NCBI GenBank assembly: GCA_036850595.1
Contig: CM072152.1
Coordinates: forward strand, 4,607,640 to 4,671,639
DNA length: 64,000 nucleotides
Source of the DNA: Rhyacichthys aspro
Taxonomy: Eukaryota > Chordata > Actinopteri > Gobiiformes > Rhyacichthyidae
Direction: 5' to 3'
Position numbers and translations under genes: made by a program. This document shows, in pieces, positions 51,301 to 55,922 of this stretch (position 1 is the first letter of the stretch; each line of letters begins with the position of its first letter). The notes beneath the pieces were generated by a model. The model did not search any database and was not told the DNA's origin. It saw nothing but the letters and a program-made list of their open reading frames with translations.

Positions 51301-52393
51301 AAACCAAAATTTCACAATCTGCTGCAGTTCAGTTCCTAGTAAACAGAGGCATAAATGTCTCTACCCTTGAAATGAGAACTCGCTGTGAGGAAGTGAATGT
51401 CACCGAGACATTTTGACCCAGACAGGCTGTTGCAAGTTGTAAAGAGCACATGAGCCTGCATTTTACTCCAAAGAAGTAAATATTTTGGTTGATCAGAGCT
51501 TCTCAAACTATATCCAGGCTTTTGGAGTTGTAAAAATGGCCCAGTTTAAACTACAGTATATATTGAGAATACTAGAAACTCACTTCTCTATATTGTCTGT
51601 TATAATATTTACTGTGTAGGACCAGTGATATAACGCACAAGAGTAGGTGCTACTTGGAAAGCCACATATTTCATAAAACAGTACTAATTTTGAGTTTGAG
51701 AATCACTGTTGTAGATCATATCATTTTAAGAGAGAATTTATGAGAATGATAACTATAAGTCTAATAAAAAAGACCCATAAATACCACAAAAAACATACTT
51801 AAACATTATTCCCATATAATAATGGGCCATTTAGAAATCTAAAAATGCAAAAAAGCAACTGCTAACTGTGTTTAGTCTACCTAAGTGTTTTCTGACATAT
51901 AGATATATATATATATATATATATATATACTGTATCTGCAAAATAATTTCTCTCAAAACACTCATTACAGGACCGTGTTGCCTTTTCGCTTTTAATTTTG
52001 TTTCATTGTTAGGTCACAAATCAGTACTTAGTATTTTAATGAACTTAAATCTTTAAAAACGTAGTCTTTATTTGAACGTGTTATGACTCATGAGTTCTGC
52101 TTGATCTCTGAAATTCAGTTTCAGTCTTAGTGTGTTGAATACCACTGCTTTCGTCAGAAGAAAAGGATGGTAGATGATTCAGATCAGAGAAGAGCTGGGT
52201 GCAGCATTTAAGATTAAGAATCGTGGCGACGGATGAAGAAAGAGCAGTAGACAGTGCACGTTTAGGGGTTATTTTTGAAATGTTATCTCGTCTTTTGGTT
52301 TTGCAGATGACCGAGCAGAGGAAGCAGAAGCAGCGGATCGGCCTGCTGGGACACCCTCAGCACATGAACGTCAACCCGCAGCAGCCCGCCTAA
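277..52393 (+). CDS. itpr1: Inositol 1,4,5-trisphosphate receptor type 1, 3' part (23 coding exons, 5' end outside window)
   Basis: The gene encodes the tetrameric ER Ca2+-release channel opened by IP3 and Ca2+. Exons: 277-312, 7927-7962, 9664-9711, 10822-10948, 13328-13512, 23833-24016, 25259-25521, 27614-27814, 28526-28636, 29350-29445, 30068-30202, 30503-30610, 31634-31826, 34121-34243, 38286-38461, 39540-39704, 39784-39973, 41060-41152, 41921-42069, 44038-44203, 44955-45115, 50828-50989, 52307-52393. All junction phases agree and give 1064 codons plus TAA, about the length expected from the SII region to the C-terminus of mammalian IP3R1. Local residues 1-40 are the SII insert, 41-574 the regulatory domain, about 580-925 the channel domain, and 929-1064 the linker and coiled coil. 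SII, the RRES site and the C-terminal NPQQPA identify type 1 rather than 2 or 3. Teleosts often keep two copies (itpr1a and itpr1b); I cannot tell which this is. The IP3-binding core lies upstream, outside the window. Confidence 0.97.
3555..4147. mobile_element. pogo/Tigger-like non-autonomous DNA transposon (MITE), about 593 bp
   Basis: The left end reads CAGTGGTCCCTCGTTTATTG. The right end, read in reverse, begins CAGTTGTCCCTCACTATAAC, so the first 13 bases of the inverted ends differ at one position. Both ends are flanked by TA (3553-3554 and 4148-4149), the target duplication of Tc1/mariner/pogo elements. The right part contains imperfect direct repeats of a CCAATCAGGACGCAGAACAC-type unit. 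There is no transposase frame, so the element is non-autonomous. The superfamily call rests on TIR style and the TA duplication. Confidence 0.8.
6586..6655 (+). repeat. Dispersed repeat, copy 1 (inverse copy at 28753-28822)
   Basis: A stretch containing TCTCCAGACTAATACCTGAT recurs in reverse complement near 28753, with a shared flank (TGTGTGTCTGTTGCTCCACT versus a TGTGTGTCTGTTACTCCACT equivalent). The two copies also resemble each other in translation. This suggests a decayed transposable-element fragment of unknown family. Confidence 0.6.
6975..7004. repeat. (AC)n microsatellite
   Basis: An AC dinucleotide run with one G interruption, following a short C tract. Confidence 0.95.
7927..7962 (+). 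CDS. itpr1: itpr1 SII microexon 2 (36 nt, 12 residues)
   Basis: The exon reads [12 protein letters not shown], phase 0 to phase 0, after a pyrimidine-rich tract ending TTTTTAATCAG and before the donor GTGTGT. Its Pro/Glu-rich content matches the second half of mammalian SIIA (LPQAPEAENSTE). With the 277-312 exon it gives 24 residues, equal to mammalian SIIA plus SIIB. It is probably an optional exon used in neurons. Confidence 0.7.
7963..9663. other. itpr1 intron within SII
   Basis: AT-rich intron of 1.7 kb. One TTATGTAA octamer lies at 8325-8332. No coding or repeat unit is recognised. Confidence 0.6.
9664..9711 (+). CDS. itpr1: itpr1 SIIC exon (48 nt, 16 residues)
   Basis: The exon reads [16 protein letters not shown] and lines up residue by residue with mammalian SIIC (ELEPSPPLRQLEDHKR), including its length of 16. 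Acceptor CCTTTAAG and donor GTACGT; phase 0. This is the segment most often included in neuronal transcripts in mammals. Confidence 0.93.
9712..10821. other. itpr1 intron
   Basis: 1.1 kb of AT-rich sequence with no recognisable element. It ends in the acceptor TTCGCTGGCAG. Confidence 0.6.
10822..10948 (+). CDS. itpr1: itpr1 exon with PKA site (local residues 41-82)
   Basis: The exon begins [15 protein letters not shown], as in mammals. RRES within GQRRESITF is the conserved cAMP-dependent kinase site next to SII (Ser1755/1756 in mammals), so cAMP modulation is probably kept. The Gly-rich stretch of mammals is much reduced. It ends in phase 1 at ACAG|GT. Confidence 0.96.
12277..12420 (+). repeat. 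Dispersed fish repeat fragment
   Basis: The run from GTGTTGCCAATATAACGACT through the GCGACTAGCGACAAATCTAG segment resembles a repeat I recognise from other fish genomes. No termini are defined here, and the class is not assigned. Confidence 0.4.
12720..12776 (+). repeat. Two-copy 29-bp tandem repeat
   Basis: Two adjacent units, the first starting TTGTTACAGGGGTGTATTTT and the second TTGTTACTGGGGTGTATTTT, with a period of 29. Confidence 0.85.
13328..13512 (+). CDS. itpr1: itpr1 exon (local residues 83-144)
   Basis: Contains [19 protein letters not shown] and ends with the family sequence [11 protein letters not shown]. The acceptor is CAGTAG, a NAGNAG tandem, so start at 13328 or 13331 both keep frame and differ by one valine. 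Donor GTAAGT, phase 0. Confidence 0.97.
15318..15370 (+). repeat. Short dispersed repeat, copy 1
   Basis: Shares GTTCACAG-GAGCCATGGTCC and the following GGGTG-TTATTT with 17840-17896. Only a short core remains. Confidence 0.6.
15700..16091. mobile_element. TTAA-type MITE, about 392 bp
   Basis: The left end reads AGTGGCACTGTGTAACTTTT and the right end in reverse reads AGGGGCACGGCATAACTTTC, an imperfect inverted pair. TTAA follows the right end (16092-16095) and a degenerate TTCA precedes the left (15696-15699). The style suggests a piggyBac-like non-autonomous element. No coding frame is present. Confidence 0.6.
17840..17896 (+). repeat. Short dispersed repeat, copy 2
   Basis: Second copy of the unit at 15318-15370, about 2.5 kb away in the same orientation, diverged by several substitutions and a small indel. 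Confidence 0.6.
17938..18103 (-). repeat. tRNA-SINE-like remnant
   Basis: The sequence from ATGGGCTTTATTGATAGTGT through GAGAGACTGGGGAATGACAT to the GCATATGCTCTACCTTAGCT end resembles a degraded fish SINE read on the minus strand, whose head would look like a tRNA (GAGCATATGCC near the right end). Target duplications were not found. Confidence 0.45.
19685..19873. mobile_element. 3' part of a second pogo/Tigger-like MITE copy
   Basis: It matches the right-hand part of 3555-4147: the CCAATCAGGACGCAGAACAC repeat units, an A-rich stretch, the CACGAAACAGCGAGGCCGTG run and the terminus GTGAGGGACAACTG followed by TA. The left two thirds are missing, so this is a truncated copy with an expanded A18 tract. 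Confidence 0.8.
20265..20355 (+). repeat. Degraded SINE-like fragment
   Basis: Contains GTGTAAATGGACAGGAAGCA and ACAACACGGCAAAAGGACTG, reminiscent of the same fish SINE family as at 17938-18103. Very short and uncertain. Confidence 0.35.
23431..23640 (-). mobile_element. SINE insertion with 18-bp target-site duplication
   Basis: A 210-bp insert is flanked by perfect 18-bp direct repeats TCAATGAAACAATGACAA (23413-23430 and 23641-23658). Read on the minus strand, it has a tRNA-like promoter B-box remnant (GGTTCTAATCC) near its start, then a core with GTCAGGAAGTGCATCCGGCG and an end GTGGTGACCCCTGGACC, similar to a SINE/LINE tail widespread in teleosts. Retroposition is directly supported by the duplication. 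Confidence 0.88.
23833..24016 (+). CDS. itpr1: itpr1 exon (local residues 145-205)
   Basis: Encodes [20 protein letters not shown] and [11 protein letters not shown], strongly conserved. The segment after NKKK reads [14 protein letters not shown]; the mammalian caspase-3 motif DEVD here is not present. Ends in phase 1 at AAAG|GTAATG. Confidence 0.97.
24017..25258. other. itpr1 intron
   Basis: 1.2 kb of AT-rich sequence, including a Poly(A)-rich patch near 24490. No element is identified. Confidence 0.6.
25259..25521 (+). CDS. itpr1: itpr1 exon (local residues 206-293)
   Basis: Joins the previous exon to give [20 protein letters not shown] and ends [20 protein letters not shown], the RyR/IP3R homology-associated region. 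The central Ala/Glu-rich part is more diverged. Donor GTGGGG; phase 0. Confidence 0.97.
25522..27613. other. itpr1 intron
   Basis: 2.1 kb, AT-rich. A possible hAT-like fragment lies at 25809-25990, and an octamer TTACATAA at 26545. Otherwise nothing is recognised. Confidence 0.5.
25809..25990 (+). repeat. Possible hAT-like repeat fragment
   Basis: CTGTGGTTCCGAAACAATGG followed by GGTTGCAAAAAAGTCAAA resembles the CAGTGGTTCTCAAAC-type ends of hAT elements. No matching right end is seen. Confidence 0.35.
27614..27814 (+). CDS. itpr1: itpr1 exon (local residues 294-360)
   Basis: Begins [20 protein letters not shown] and ends [15 protein letters not shown], near-identical to mammalian type 1. 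Phase 0 at both ends; donor GTAATA. Confidence 0.98.
27815..28525. other. itpr1 intron
   Basis: 711 nt, with a long T tract near 28363. No element is recognised. Confidence 0.6.
28526..28636 (+). CDS. itpr1: itpr1 exon (local residues 361-397)
   Basis: Reads [20 protein letters not shown], then [17 protein letters not shown]. The mammalian THESNG is THECNG here, a Ser-to-Cys change. Phase 0; donor GTGTGG. Confidence 0.97.
28753..28822 (-). repeat. Dispersed repeat, copy 2 (inverse of 6586-6655)
   Basis: Contains AGGTATTAGTTTGGAGACTC, the reverse complement of the 6586 core with few differences. The neighbouring minus-strand frame to about 28928 may belong to the same decayed element. Confidence 0.6.
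29112..29143. repeat. (ATT)n microsatellite
   Basis: An imperfect ATT trinucleotide run of about 10 units. Confidence 0.9.
29350..29445 (+). CDS. itpr1: itpr1 exon (local residues 398-429)
   Basis: Reads [20 protein letters not shown] then [12 protein letters not shown], identical to the mammalian sequence as I recall it. Phase 0. Confidence 0.98.
29446..30067. other. itpr1 intron
   Basis: 622 nt of AT-rich sequence. Nothing recognised. Confidence 0.6.
30068..30202 (+). CDS. itpr1: itpr1 exon (local residues 430-474)
   Basis: Begins [20 protein letters not shown], has an acidic linker longer in Glu than in mammals, and ends [15 protein letters not shown]. Donor GTAAGT; phase 0. Confidence 0.98.
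30503..30610 (+). CDS. itpr1: itpr1 exon (local residues 475-510)
   Basis: Reads [16 protein letters not shown], a short variable TYGEGD segment, then [14 protein letters not shown]. Phase 0; donor GTCAGT. The intron before it is 300 nt and featureless. Confidence 0.98.
30611..31633. other. itpr1 intron
   Basis: 1.0 kb of AT-rich sequence. No feature recognised. Confidence 0.6.
31634..31826 (+). CDS. itpr1: itpr1 exon before the channel domain (local residues 511-574)
   Basis: Reads [20 protein letters not shown] through [19 protein letters not shown]. It belongs to the region that couples ligand binding to the pore. Ends in phase 1; donor GTACTC. The mammalian MNWQKK is MIWQKK here. Confidence 0.98.
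31827..34120. other. itpr1 intron
   Basis: 2.3 kb, AT-rich, with long T runs near 33360. No feature recognised. Confidence 0.6.
34121..34243 (+). CDS. itpr1: itpr1 exon, transmembrane segment S1 (local residues 575-615)
   Basis: Starts (A)[16 protein letters not shown] and continues through hydrophobic S1 ([16 protein letters not shown]) to EGVRGG. Acceptor CATCTTCCAG; phase 1 at both ends. Confidence 0.98.
34244..38285. other. itpr1 intron
   Basis: 4.0 kb. A dispersed repeat lies at 34388-34485, with a related copy at 48394-48485. The rest shows no recognisable element; the stretch near 36.6-37.8 kb is a little GC-richer. Confidence 0.55.
34388..34485 (+). repeat. Dispersed repeat, copy 1 (related copy at 48394)
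   Basis: The segments CTTTATTATCAAGGATTTTG and GAAGCTTTGACCAATCGCTT recur in order at 48394-48485 with a few substitutions. The family is not identified. Confidence 0.65.
38286..38461 (+). CDS. itpr1: itpr1 exon, segments S2 and S3 (local residues 616-674)
   Basis: Encodes [15 protein letters not shown] and [20 protein letters not shown] through [20 protein letters not shown]. Two hydrophobic helices flank PQPHGIRAL. Donor GTAAGT directly after the Asn codon; phase 0. Confidence 0.98.
38462..39539. other. itpr1 intron
   Basis: 1.1 kb of AT-rich sequence. Nothing recognised. Confidence 0.6.
39540..39704 (+). CDS. itpr1: itpr1 exon, segment S4 region (local residues 675-729)
   Basis: Begins [20 protein letters not shown] and ends [12 protein letters not shown]. 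Mammalian type 1 reads HEFFYSLL, so the Glu is Val here (codon at 39684-39686). Also FVGNC is FVGNR and GYRAM is GYGAM. Donor GTGCGT; phase 0. Confidence 0.97.
39784..39973 (+). CDS. itpr1: itpr1 exon, S4-S5 linker and S5 (local residues 730-792)
   Basis: Reads [20 protein letters not shown], then S5 ([20 protein letters not shown]) and the start of the luminal loop. NKT near the end is an N-glycosylation sequon at the position of mammalian NET. Only 79 nt separate it from the previous exon. Ends in phase 1. Confidence 0.98.
39974..41059. other. itpr1 intron
   Basis: 1.1 kb, very AT-rich. No element recognised. Confidence 0.6.
41060..41152 (+). CDS. itpr1: itpr1 exon, luminal loop (local residues 793-823)
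   Basis: Reads [20 protein letters not shown] then [16 protein letters not shown] matches the second luminal glycosylation sequon of mammals. The loop is otherwise the most diverged part of the channel domain. Phase 1 at both ends; donor GTAGGT. Confidence 0.95.
41153..41920. other. itpr1 intron
   Basis: 768 nt. It ends in an uninterrupted T10 tract before the acceptor. Nothing else recognised. Confidence 0.6.
41921..42069 (+). CDS. itpr1: itpr1 exon, pore loop and selectivity filter (local residues 824-873)
   Basis: After a variable luminal stretch it reads [20 protein letters not shown] and [18 protein letters not shown] at 42028-42045 is the Ca2+ selectivity filter shared with ryanodine receptors. 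Phase 0 at the end; donor GTACAA. Confidence 0.98.
42070..44037. other. itpr1 intron
   Basis: 2.0 kb of AT-rich sequence. TTATGTAA-type octamers lie at 42700 and 43095. No repeat assigned. Confidence 0.55.
44038..44203 (+). CDS. itpr1: itpr1 exon, pore-lining S6 (local residues 874-928)
   Basis: Reads [20 protein letters not shown] and [20 protein letters not shown], the S6 helix and its cytosolic extension, then KTTCFIC. The CFIC pair supplies the two cysteines of the linker zinc-finger-like fold. Ends in phase 1. Confidence 0.98.
44204..44954. other. itpr1 intron
   Basis: 751 nt of AT-rich sequence. Nothing recognised. Confidence 0.6.
44955..45115 (+). CDS. itpr1: itpr1 exon, cytosolic linker domain (local residues 929-982)
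   Basis: Reads [40 protein letters not shown] and ends [16 protein letters not shown] supplies the two histidines that pair with CFIC. Mammalian WHYLCFIV is WHYLFFIV here. Donor GTAAGA; phase 0. Confidence 0.98.
48394..48485 (+). repeat. Dispersed repeat, copy 2 (related to 34388)
   Basis: Has CTTTATTATCAGGGATTTTA and GAAGCTTTGGCCAATCACAT in the same order as 34388-34485. Confidence 0.65.
48522..48543 (+). repeat. Short interstitial telomere-like repeat
   Basis: GGTTAGGTTTAGGGTTAGGG and the next bases contain about three TTAGGG units, one imperfect, after an A tract. Confidence 0.8.
48647..48995 (+). mobile_element. Fish-wide dispersed retroelement fragment
   Basis: CATCCATCCATTTTCTTCTG, GTACACCCTGGACAATGGCC, GGTGGGAGGAAGCCGGAGTA and GGACATGCAGACTCCTCACA appear in the order known from a very common teleost repeat, probably the 3' end of a LINE. 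The family name is not certain. It ends near GGGGTTTGAACTCACAACCT. Confidence 0.75.
49254..49279. repeat. (CAG/CAA)n microsatellite
   Basis: A GCA trinucleotide run with CAA variants, in an intron and outside any supported reading frame. Confidence 0.85.
50828..50989 (+). CDS. itpr1: itpr1 exon, C-terminal tail (local residues 983-1036)
   Basis: Reads [20 protein letters not shown] and a coiled-coil heptad region ([20 protein letters not shown]). RMRAMS fits the Akt-type RxRxxS site known in mammalian IP3R1. Donor GTCCGT; phase 0. Confidence 0.98.
51494..51708. mobile_element. hAT-like MITE, 215 bp
   Basis: The left end CAGAGCTTCTCAAACT and the right end in reverse CAGTGATTCTCAAACT match at 14 of 16 positions and are typical hAT termini. 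The flanking octamers TGGTTGAT and TTGTAGAT agree at 6 of 8 positions, as expected of an old 8-bp target duplication. No transposase frame. Confidence 0.8.
51903..51930. repeat. (TA)n microsatellite
   Basis: An uninterrupted AT dinucleotide run. Confidence 0.95.
52307..52393 (+). CDS. itpr1: itpr1 terminal coding exon (local residues 1037-1064)
   Basis: Reads [20 protein letters not shown] and NVNPQQPA, then TAA. This is the type 1 C-terminus. The acceptor is TTTTGCAG. Confidence 0.99.
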   Translation: MTEQRKQKQRIGLLGHPQHMNVNPQQPA

Positions 52394-53270
52394 CGCGCCA
52401 TAACGCATTTAATGTAAACTGTAACGGTAGGGAAACACTGTACACTTAGGTAAATCATAAGACGACGTGTAGCTCTACTCCTCGCGCCGTAACACCAACC
52501 CACTCTCCTCTGTCCTGTTGGTGCCAAATGTGACTAAAGTAGGGAAAAAATATCTCATCAGATGGCCTTTACTGATCTGACTGGGCGTTGGTTGTTTCCT
52601 TTTTATATTTTTCACCTCAATAGCAGTATTAAATGTCTTATTTTTGTATGTGGTGCAATATATAAACCTAAATATGCAACCTCATTGATGTGTGGGTCAT
52701 CCATACGACACGCATAAATTATGTTAAAGTGGTTTCTTTTTGTCAGTAGGGAGATATTGGTTGTCCTTACTTATTCTAATGTAGAGATAATATTTAATAA
52801 GCTGGCCTTCTTCATTTTACTTCTGGATAATTGTATGTAATATTTGGGTGTGACATGCACTCAATAGAGATTAGTATATTGTGCAGGAGCAATATTCTTT
52901 AATGTCAAACTGAGGTTGACATATATGTGTGTTAACTTATTTTATAATGTTTTTCTTTCCAAATGGCTTGATTGAGTTATGATATATAGCTTTATATCAT
53001 TTTCACTCATGCTTATACAATGGCCTCAGGAGTTGTGAATTCTGTATGTATGTATATTAGCTCACTTATTTTCCATATGTGCCTGTTTTGCTCCTTATTT
53101 CATGTTTGATATATGTTTGCATTTATATCACATTATCTTGCTATTAGAGATTTTTTGTTGCTTCTTAAGGCTTTTGTATAGAAACTTGAGAAGAATTGTT
53201 ACTCCAAATGTACGTTAAGATACATTTAAAACTAAGTACAGGCGATTTGTATATTGAAGTAGAACTATTT

Positions 53271-53276
53271 ATTAAA
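53271..53276 (+). terminator. Candidate itpr1 poly(A) signal (proximal)
   Basis: ATTAAA, followed within 30 nt by TTGTATTTATCCTTTGTGTC, a U/GU-rich downstream element. Confidence 0.45.
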
Positions 53277-54069
53277 CTGTTGTATTTATCCTTTGTGTCA
53301 TGATTTTATTTTTTTCATACATATATACAGGATATATTCTATATTAAGTGTGAATTTTAGTGCTTTTATACACCCTCACATTATACAAGCACATATATTG
53401 ATTAGCCTATTTTGCATTGCATCCTCTCTTTATTGGTTGCCATATTCTTCATGGACATTTATAATGATTATTTTTTGCCGGCTAAAGGCAATTGTTGGTC
53501 TACTTCTGAATGAAATTTGCCAAGATGCTCTTTGTCCAGTGAAGCAAAACAGCAATAGCAATTGAATGTATGATCTGATATCCTACTTGTTGGCATATCT
53601 CCTCAGAAAGAAACCTACTGATATGGCAATAACCTACAGCAAAAATAAGGCTTTGTGTAAAAAACATTTCAAGACAACATCTATATGAATTGAATCTTGA
53701 TTATAATAAGCATTATTTCCCAATTTGAACTGTTTGTTTATTTATTATTTATTCATGGTTACAATGGGAAAGGCAAACCAGGTAGACGACAAACACAAAC
53801 AAAAGGCTGCCCCAAAACATGACTGTTTACATAGCCATAAGTTTCTCAACAGGTTTTTTTTGTCAACTTTTTACCATATAGGCCAAGGATGAAGAGACAA
53901 AAAAACATTTTAAAAAAAATCTATTTATATATTTATAATATATGTATAGACAAATATATAAATATAATAATATAAATACATGTTTTAAACTTGAAAGCAG
54001 AGATTAGCATGATCAAACAGTAAAATAATTTAAAAACTGGTTGTCTTTTGCAAACTGACTTGTATGTAT

Positions 54070-54079
54070 AATAAATAAA
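54070..54079 (+). terminator. Candidate itpr1 poly(A) signal (distal)
   Basis: Overlapping AATAAATAAA. The next 40 nt are moderately T/G-rich. Confidence 0.4.
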
Positions 54080-54289
54080 TGTTCCATGGATTTATGGTTA
54101 ATAGGATTACTGTGCCTCAGGTTTAGTGTGTAGCATGGTGCTTGTACCTCCTTTTTAGGGCCCCTACAGTCTCTAGAAACGCCTCTGTTTATTGGATTGA
54201 ACGTTTATATTATATTTGAAAATCATAAAGCAGTAATCACTGTATTGTTATTCCGGTACATGAGTAACTAGAAAAGCCTACAGAGGTGG

Positions 54290-54720
54290 TGTTTACAGGA
54301 AAGCCCTCCCGCTGCTGGAGCTGCTCGATGATGAGGCTGTTGCTATCTTTAGTCCGAAGCTGTTCGGGATCGAGTCGGGATCACTCGGCGTCAGTGCGTC
54401 TGACGTCACGGTCCGGGATCCGTTCCCGGTTGTGGCGCGGCCATGAGGAGCTCAACGTGACAGCCCTGAGGGCACAGGCAGCGGTAATGCTCTGAGCGGA
54501 GCCGCTCTAAACACCACACTCCCACTGACAGACACAAACAGACAGTACACACAGCGAGCATCCCGCCGCAGGTGCACGTGCCGCACTAAACTTGTACTAT
54601 ATGAAATGAGCGCGTGTCCATTTGGAGCGCGTGACTCGTGCCAGGAAACAAAACGAAGCCGAAGACACAGGTCAGCGCGCGCCAACTGGAGCTGAACTCT
54701 GTGACTTGTCAGACGCTTTG
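54290..54720. promoter_or_regulatory. CpG-rich regulatory region with CRE and E-box
   Basis: A sharp rise in GC and CpG content relative to both flanks. It contains a perfect palindromic CRE (TGACGTCA, 54401-54408) and a CACGTG E-box (54575-54580). It lies 1.1-1.5 kb upstream of the bhlhe40 start codon and is probably a distal bhlhe40 control region. A separate non-coding transcript start is possible. Confidence 0.55.
54401..54408. promoter_or_regulatory. Consensus cAMP response element
   Basis: TGACGTCA, the full CREB/ATF palindrome, in CpG-rich context. Confidence 0.6.
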
Positions 54721-55379
54721 TTTTCATGTCCAGCCTCAGGTTTATTCAGAGTTCACCCAAAAATAATAAGTGTTGAGCGTATTTTACTTTTCCGTGTTGA
54801 CTTAGCTTGTGGACTGGAAAAAGTTAGCATTAAAACACTGTTAGTAGCAGTAGAAGAAGTCGTAATAGTGTTAAAATATTATATTATGGAAATTTGTACC
54901 ACTATCTTTTTAACTAATTAGTAATTTCTTCCTTTCTACCTTTCTTCTTCATATTATTAATATAGTCGAGTTTCATTTTGCAGCATATTTATTTTTTAGA
55001 TTTTGTATTTTTTACATACTGCCTAAGCTTGTACCTTTACCTTGTTTGGGAAATTAGTAATAGTGAAAAATAAGTTGTAATTGTGAAAAGTTGTTATTAT
55101 TATTATCATATAGTTGTTATATTATATATTTTAAAACGATGTTACGTTGCATAGATATTGTAATTGGCTTCCTCGTTATTTTCATTTTCAATTTATTCCA
55201 AAATATAAAATGCTTCCTTAAAGGTAACGTTGTCATATTGTGCTCCCAAATGAAGCTAGCCTACACTTTGTAAAGCTGTACCTTAGCTGTAACAGAGCCT
55301 ATTTGATAAAGCATGTTCTTGGGGCTTATCGGTTGCTGGGATTGAAACTGTTGCCCTATTTTTTGTGTCTCCGTAAACA

Positions 55380-55700
55380 CGGTGCTCTCAAAAGCATGGT
55401 GCAACACGGGACACTGCCCCAGCCGAGGACTACTACACCAATGGGCTGCGCTCTCACAGCGAGCAGCAGGAGGAGGGGGAGGGCCGTGCGTGAGTGTGTG
55501 CGCGCCGAGGGGAGGGAGAGCAGTTGAAAGCGCCGTCCAACACGTGAGGCTCATGTGACGGAGTGCAGCGTGTGTCTCGCCCAGAGACGTGCCTGCAGTC
55601 ACAGGGTTTATTTAACACGTAGTCACCATCCCACCCCGCGCTCTCACATTGACTCGGGCGTGGAGCCTCCTCTAGACAGAAGCCAGTCCGGACCTCAGGC
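55380..55700 (+). promoter_or_regulatory. bhlhe40: bhlhe40 core promoter
   Basis: GC-rich, with GGGGGAGGGCC-type Sp1-like sequence near 55475. It has CACGTG at 55541-55546 and CATGTG five bases further on (55552-55557), and a TATA-like TTTATTTAA at 55607-55615. DEC1 genes of mammals are driven by CLOCK-BMAL1 through E-boxes and repress themselves, which fits. The transcription start (about 55640) is inferred. Confidence 0.55.
55541..55557. promoter_or_regulatory. E-box pair
   Basis: CACGTG and CATGTG separated by 5 bases. Canonical clock E1-E2 pairs have 6-7 base spacing, so this is close but not exact. ACGTG also fits a hypoxia-response core. Confidence 0.45.
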
Positions 55701-55845
55701 TGACAACACCGCGCCGTGGACAAGTCCCCTTCAGGATTTCAGGACACGTTTTTGGTGTTTTTGGAGCTTTGAAGTGCGACTGCAGGTGGATATTTTGGAT
55801 ATTTTGAAAGGCTTTTTAAAAAGTTATTTATTCTGCTTTGAAGAC

Positions 55846-55922
55846 ATGGAGAGGATTACTAGTGCGCAACCTCCTCCCTGTGTGCCAAAACACTCATCGC
55901 TGGATATAGCTGACATGCAAGG
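55846..55922 (+). CDS. bhlhe40: bhlhe40 exon 1
   Basis: Encodes MERITSAQPPPCVPKHSS to the split Gly codon. Ends GG|GTACAA, phase 2. The intron that follows is only 85 nt. Confidence 0.95.

Larger units (their letters stand above)
50990..52306. other. itpr1 last intron
   Basis: 1.3 kb. It holds a hAT-like MITE at 51494-51708 and a TA microsatellite at 51903-51930. Confidence 0.6.
52394..54095 (+). other. itpr1: itpr1 3' UTR and downstream flank (ends inferred)
   Basis: Very AT-rich sequence after the stop. ATTAAA at 53271-53276, followed by a GU-rich stretch, and AATAAA at 54070-54075 and 54074-54079 are candidate poly(A) signals. Which is used cannot be seen from the sequence. Confidence 0.55.
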
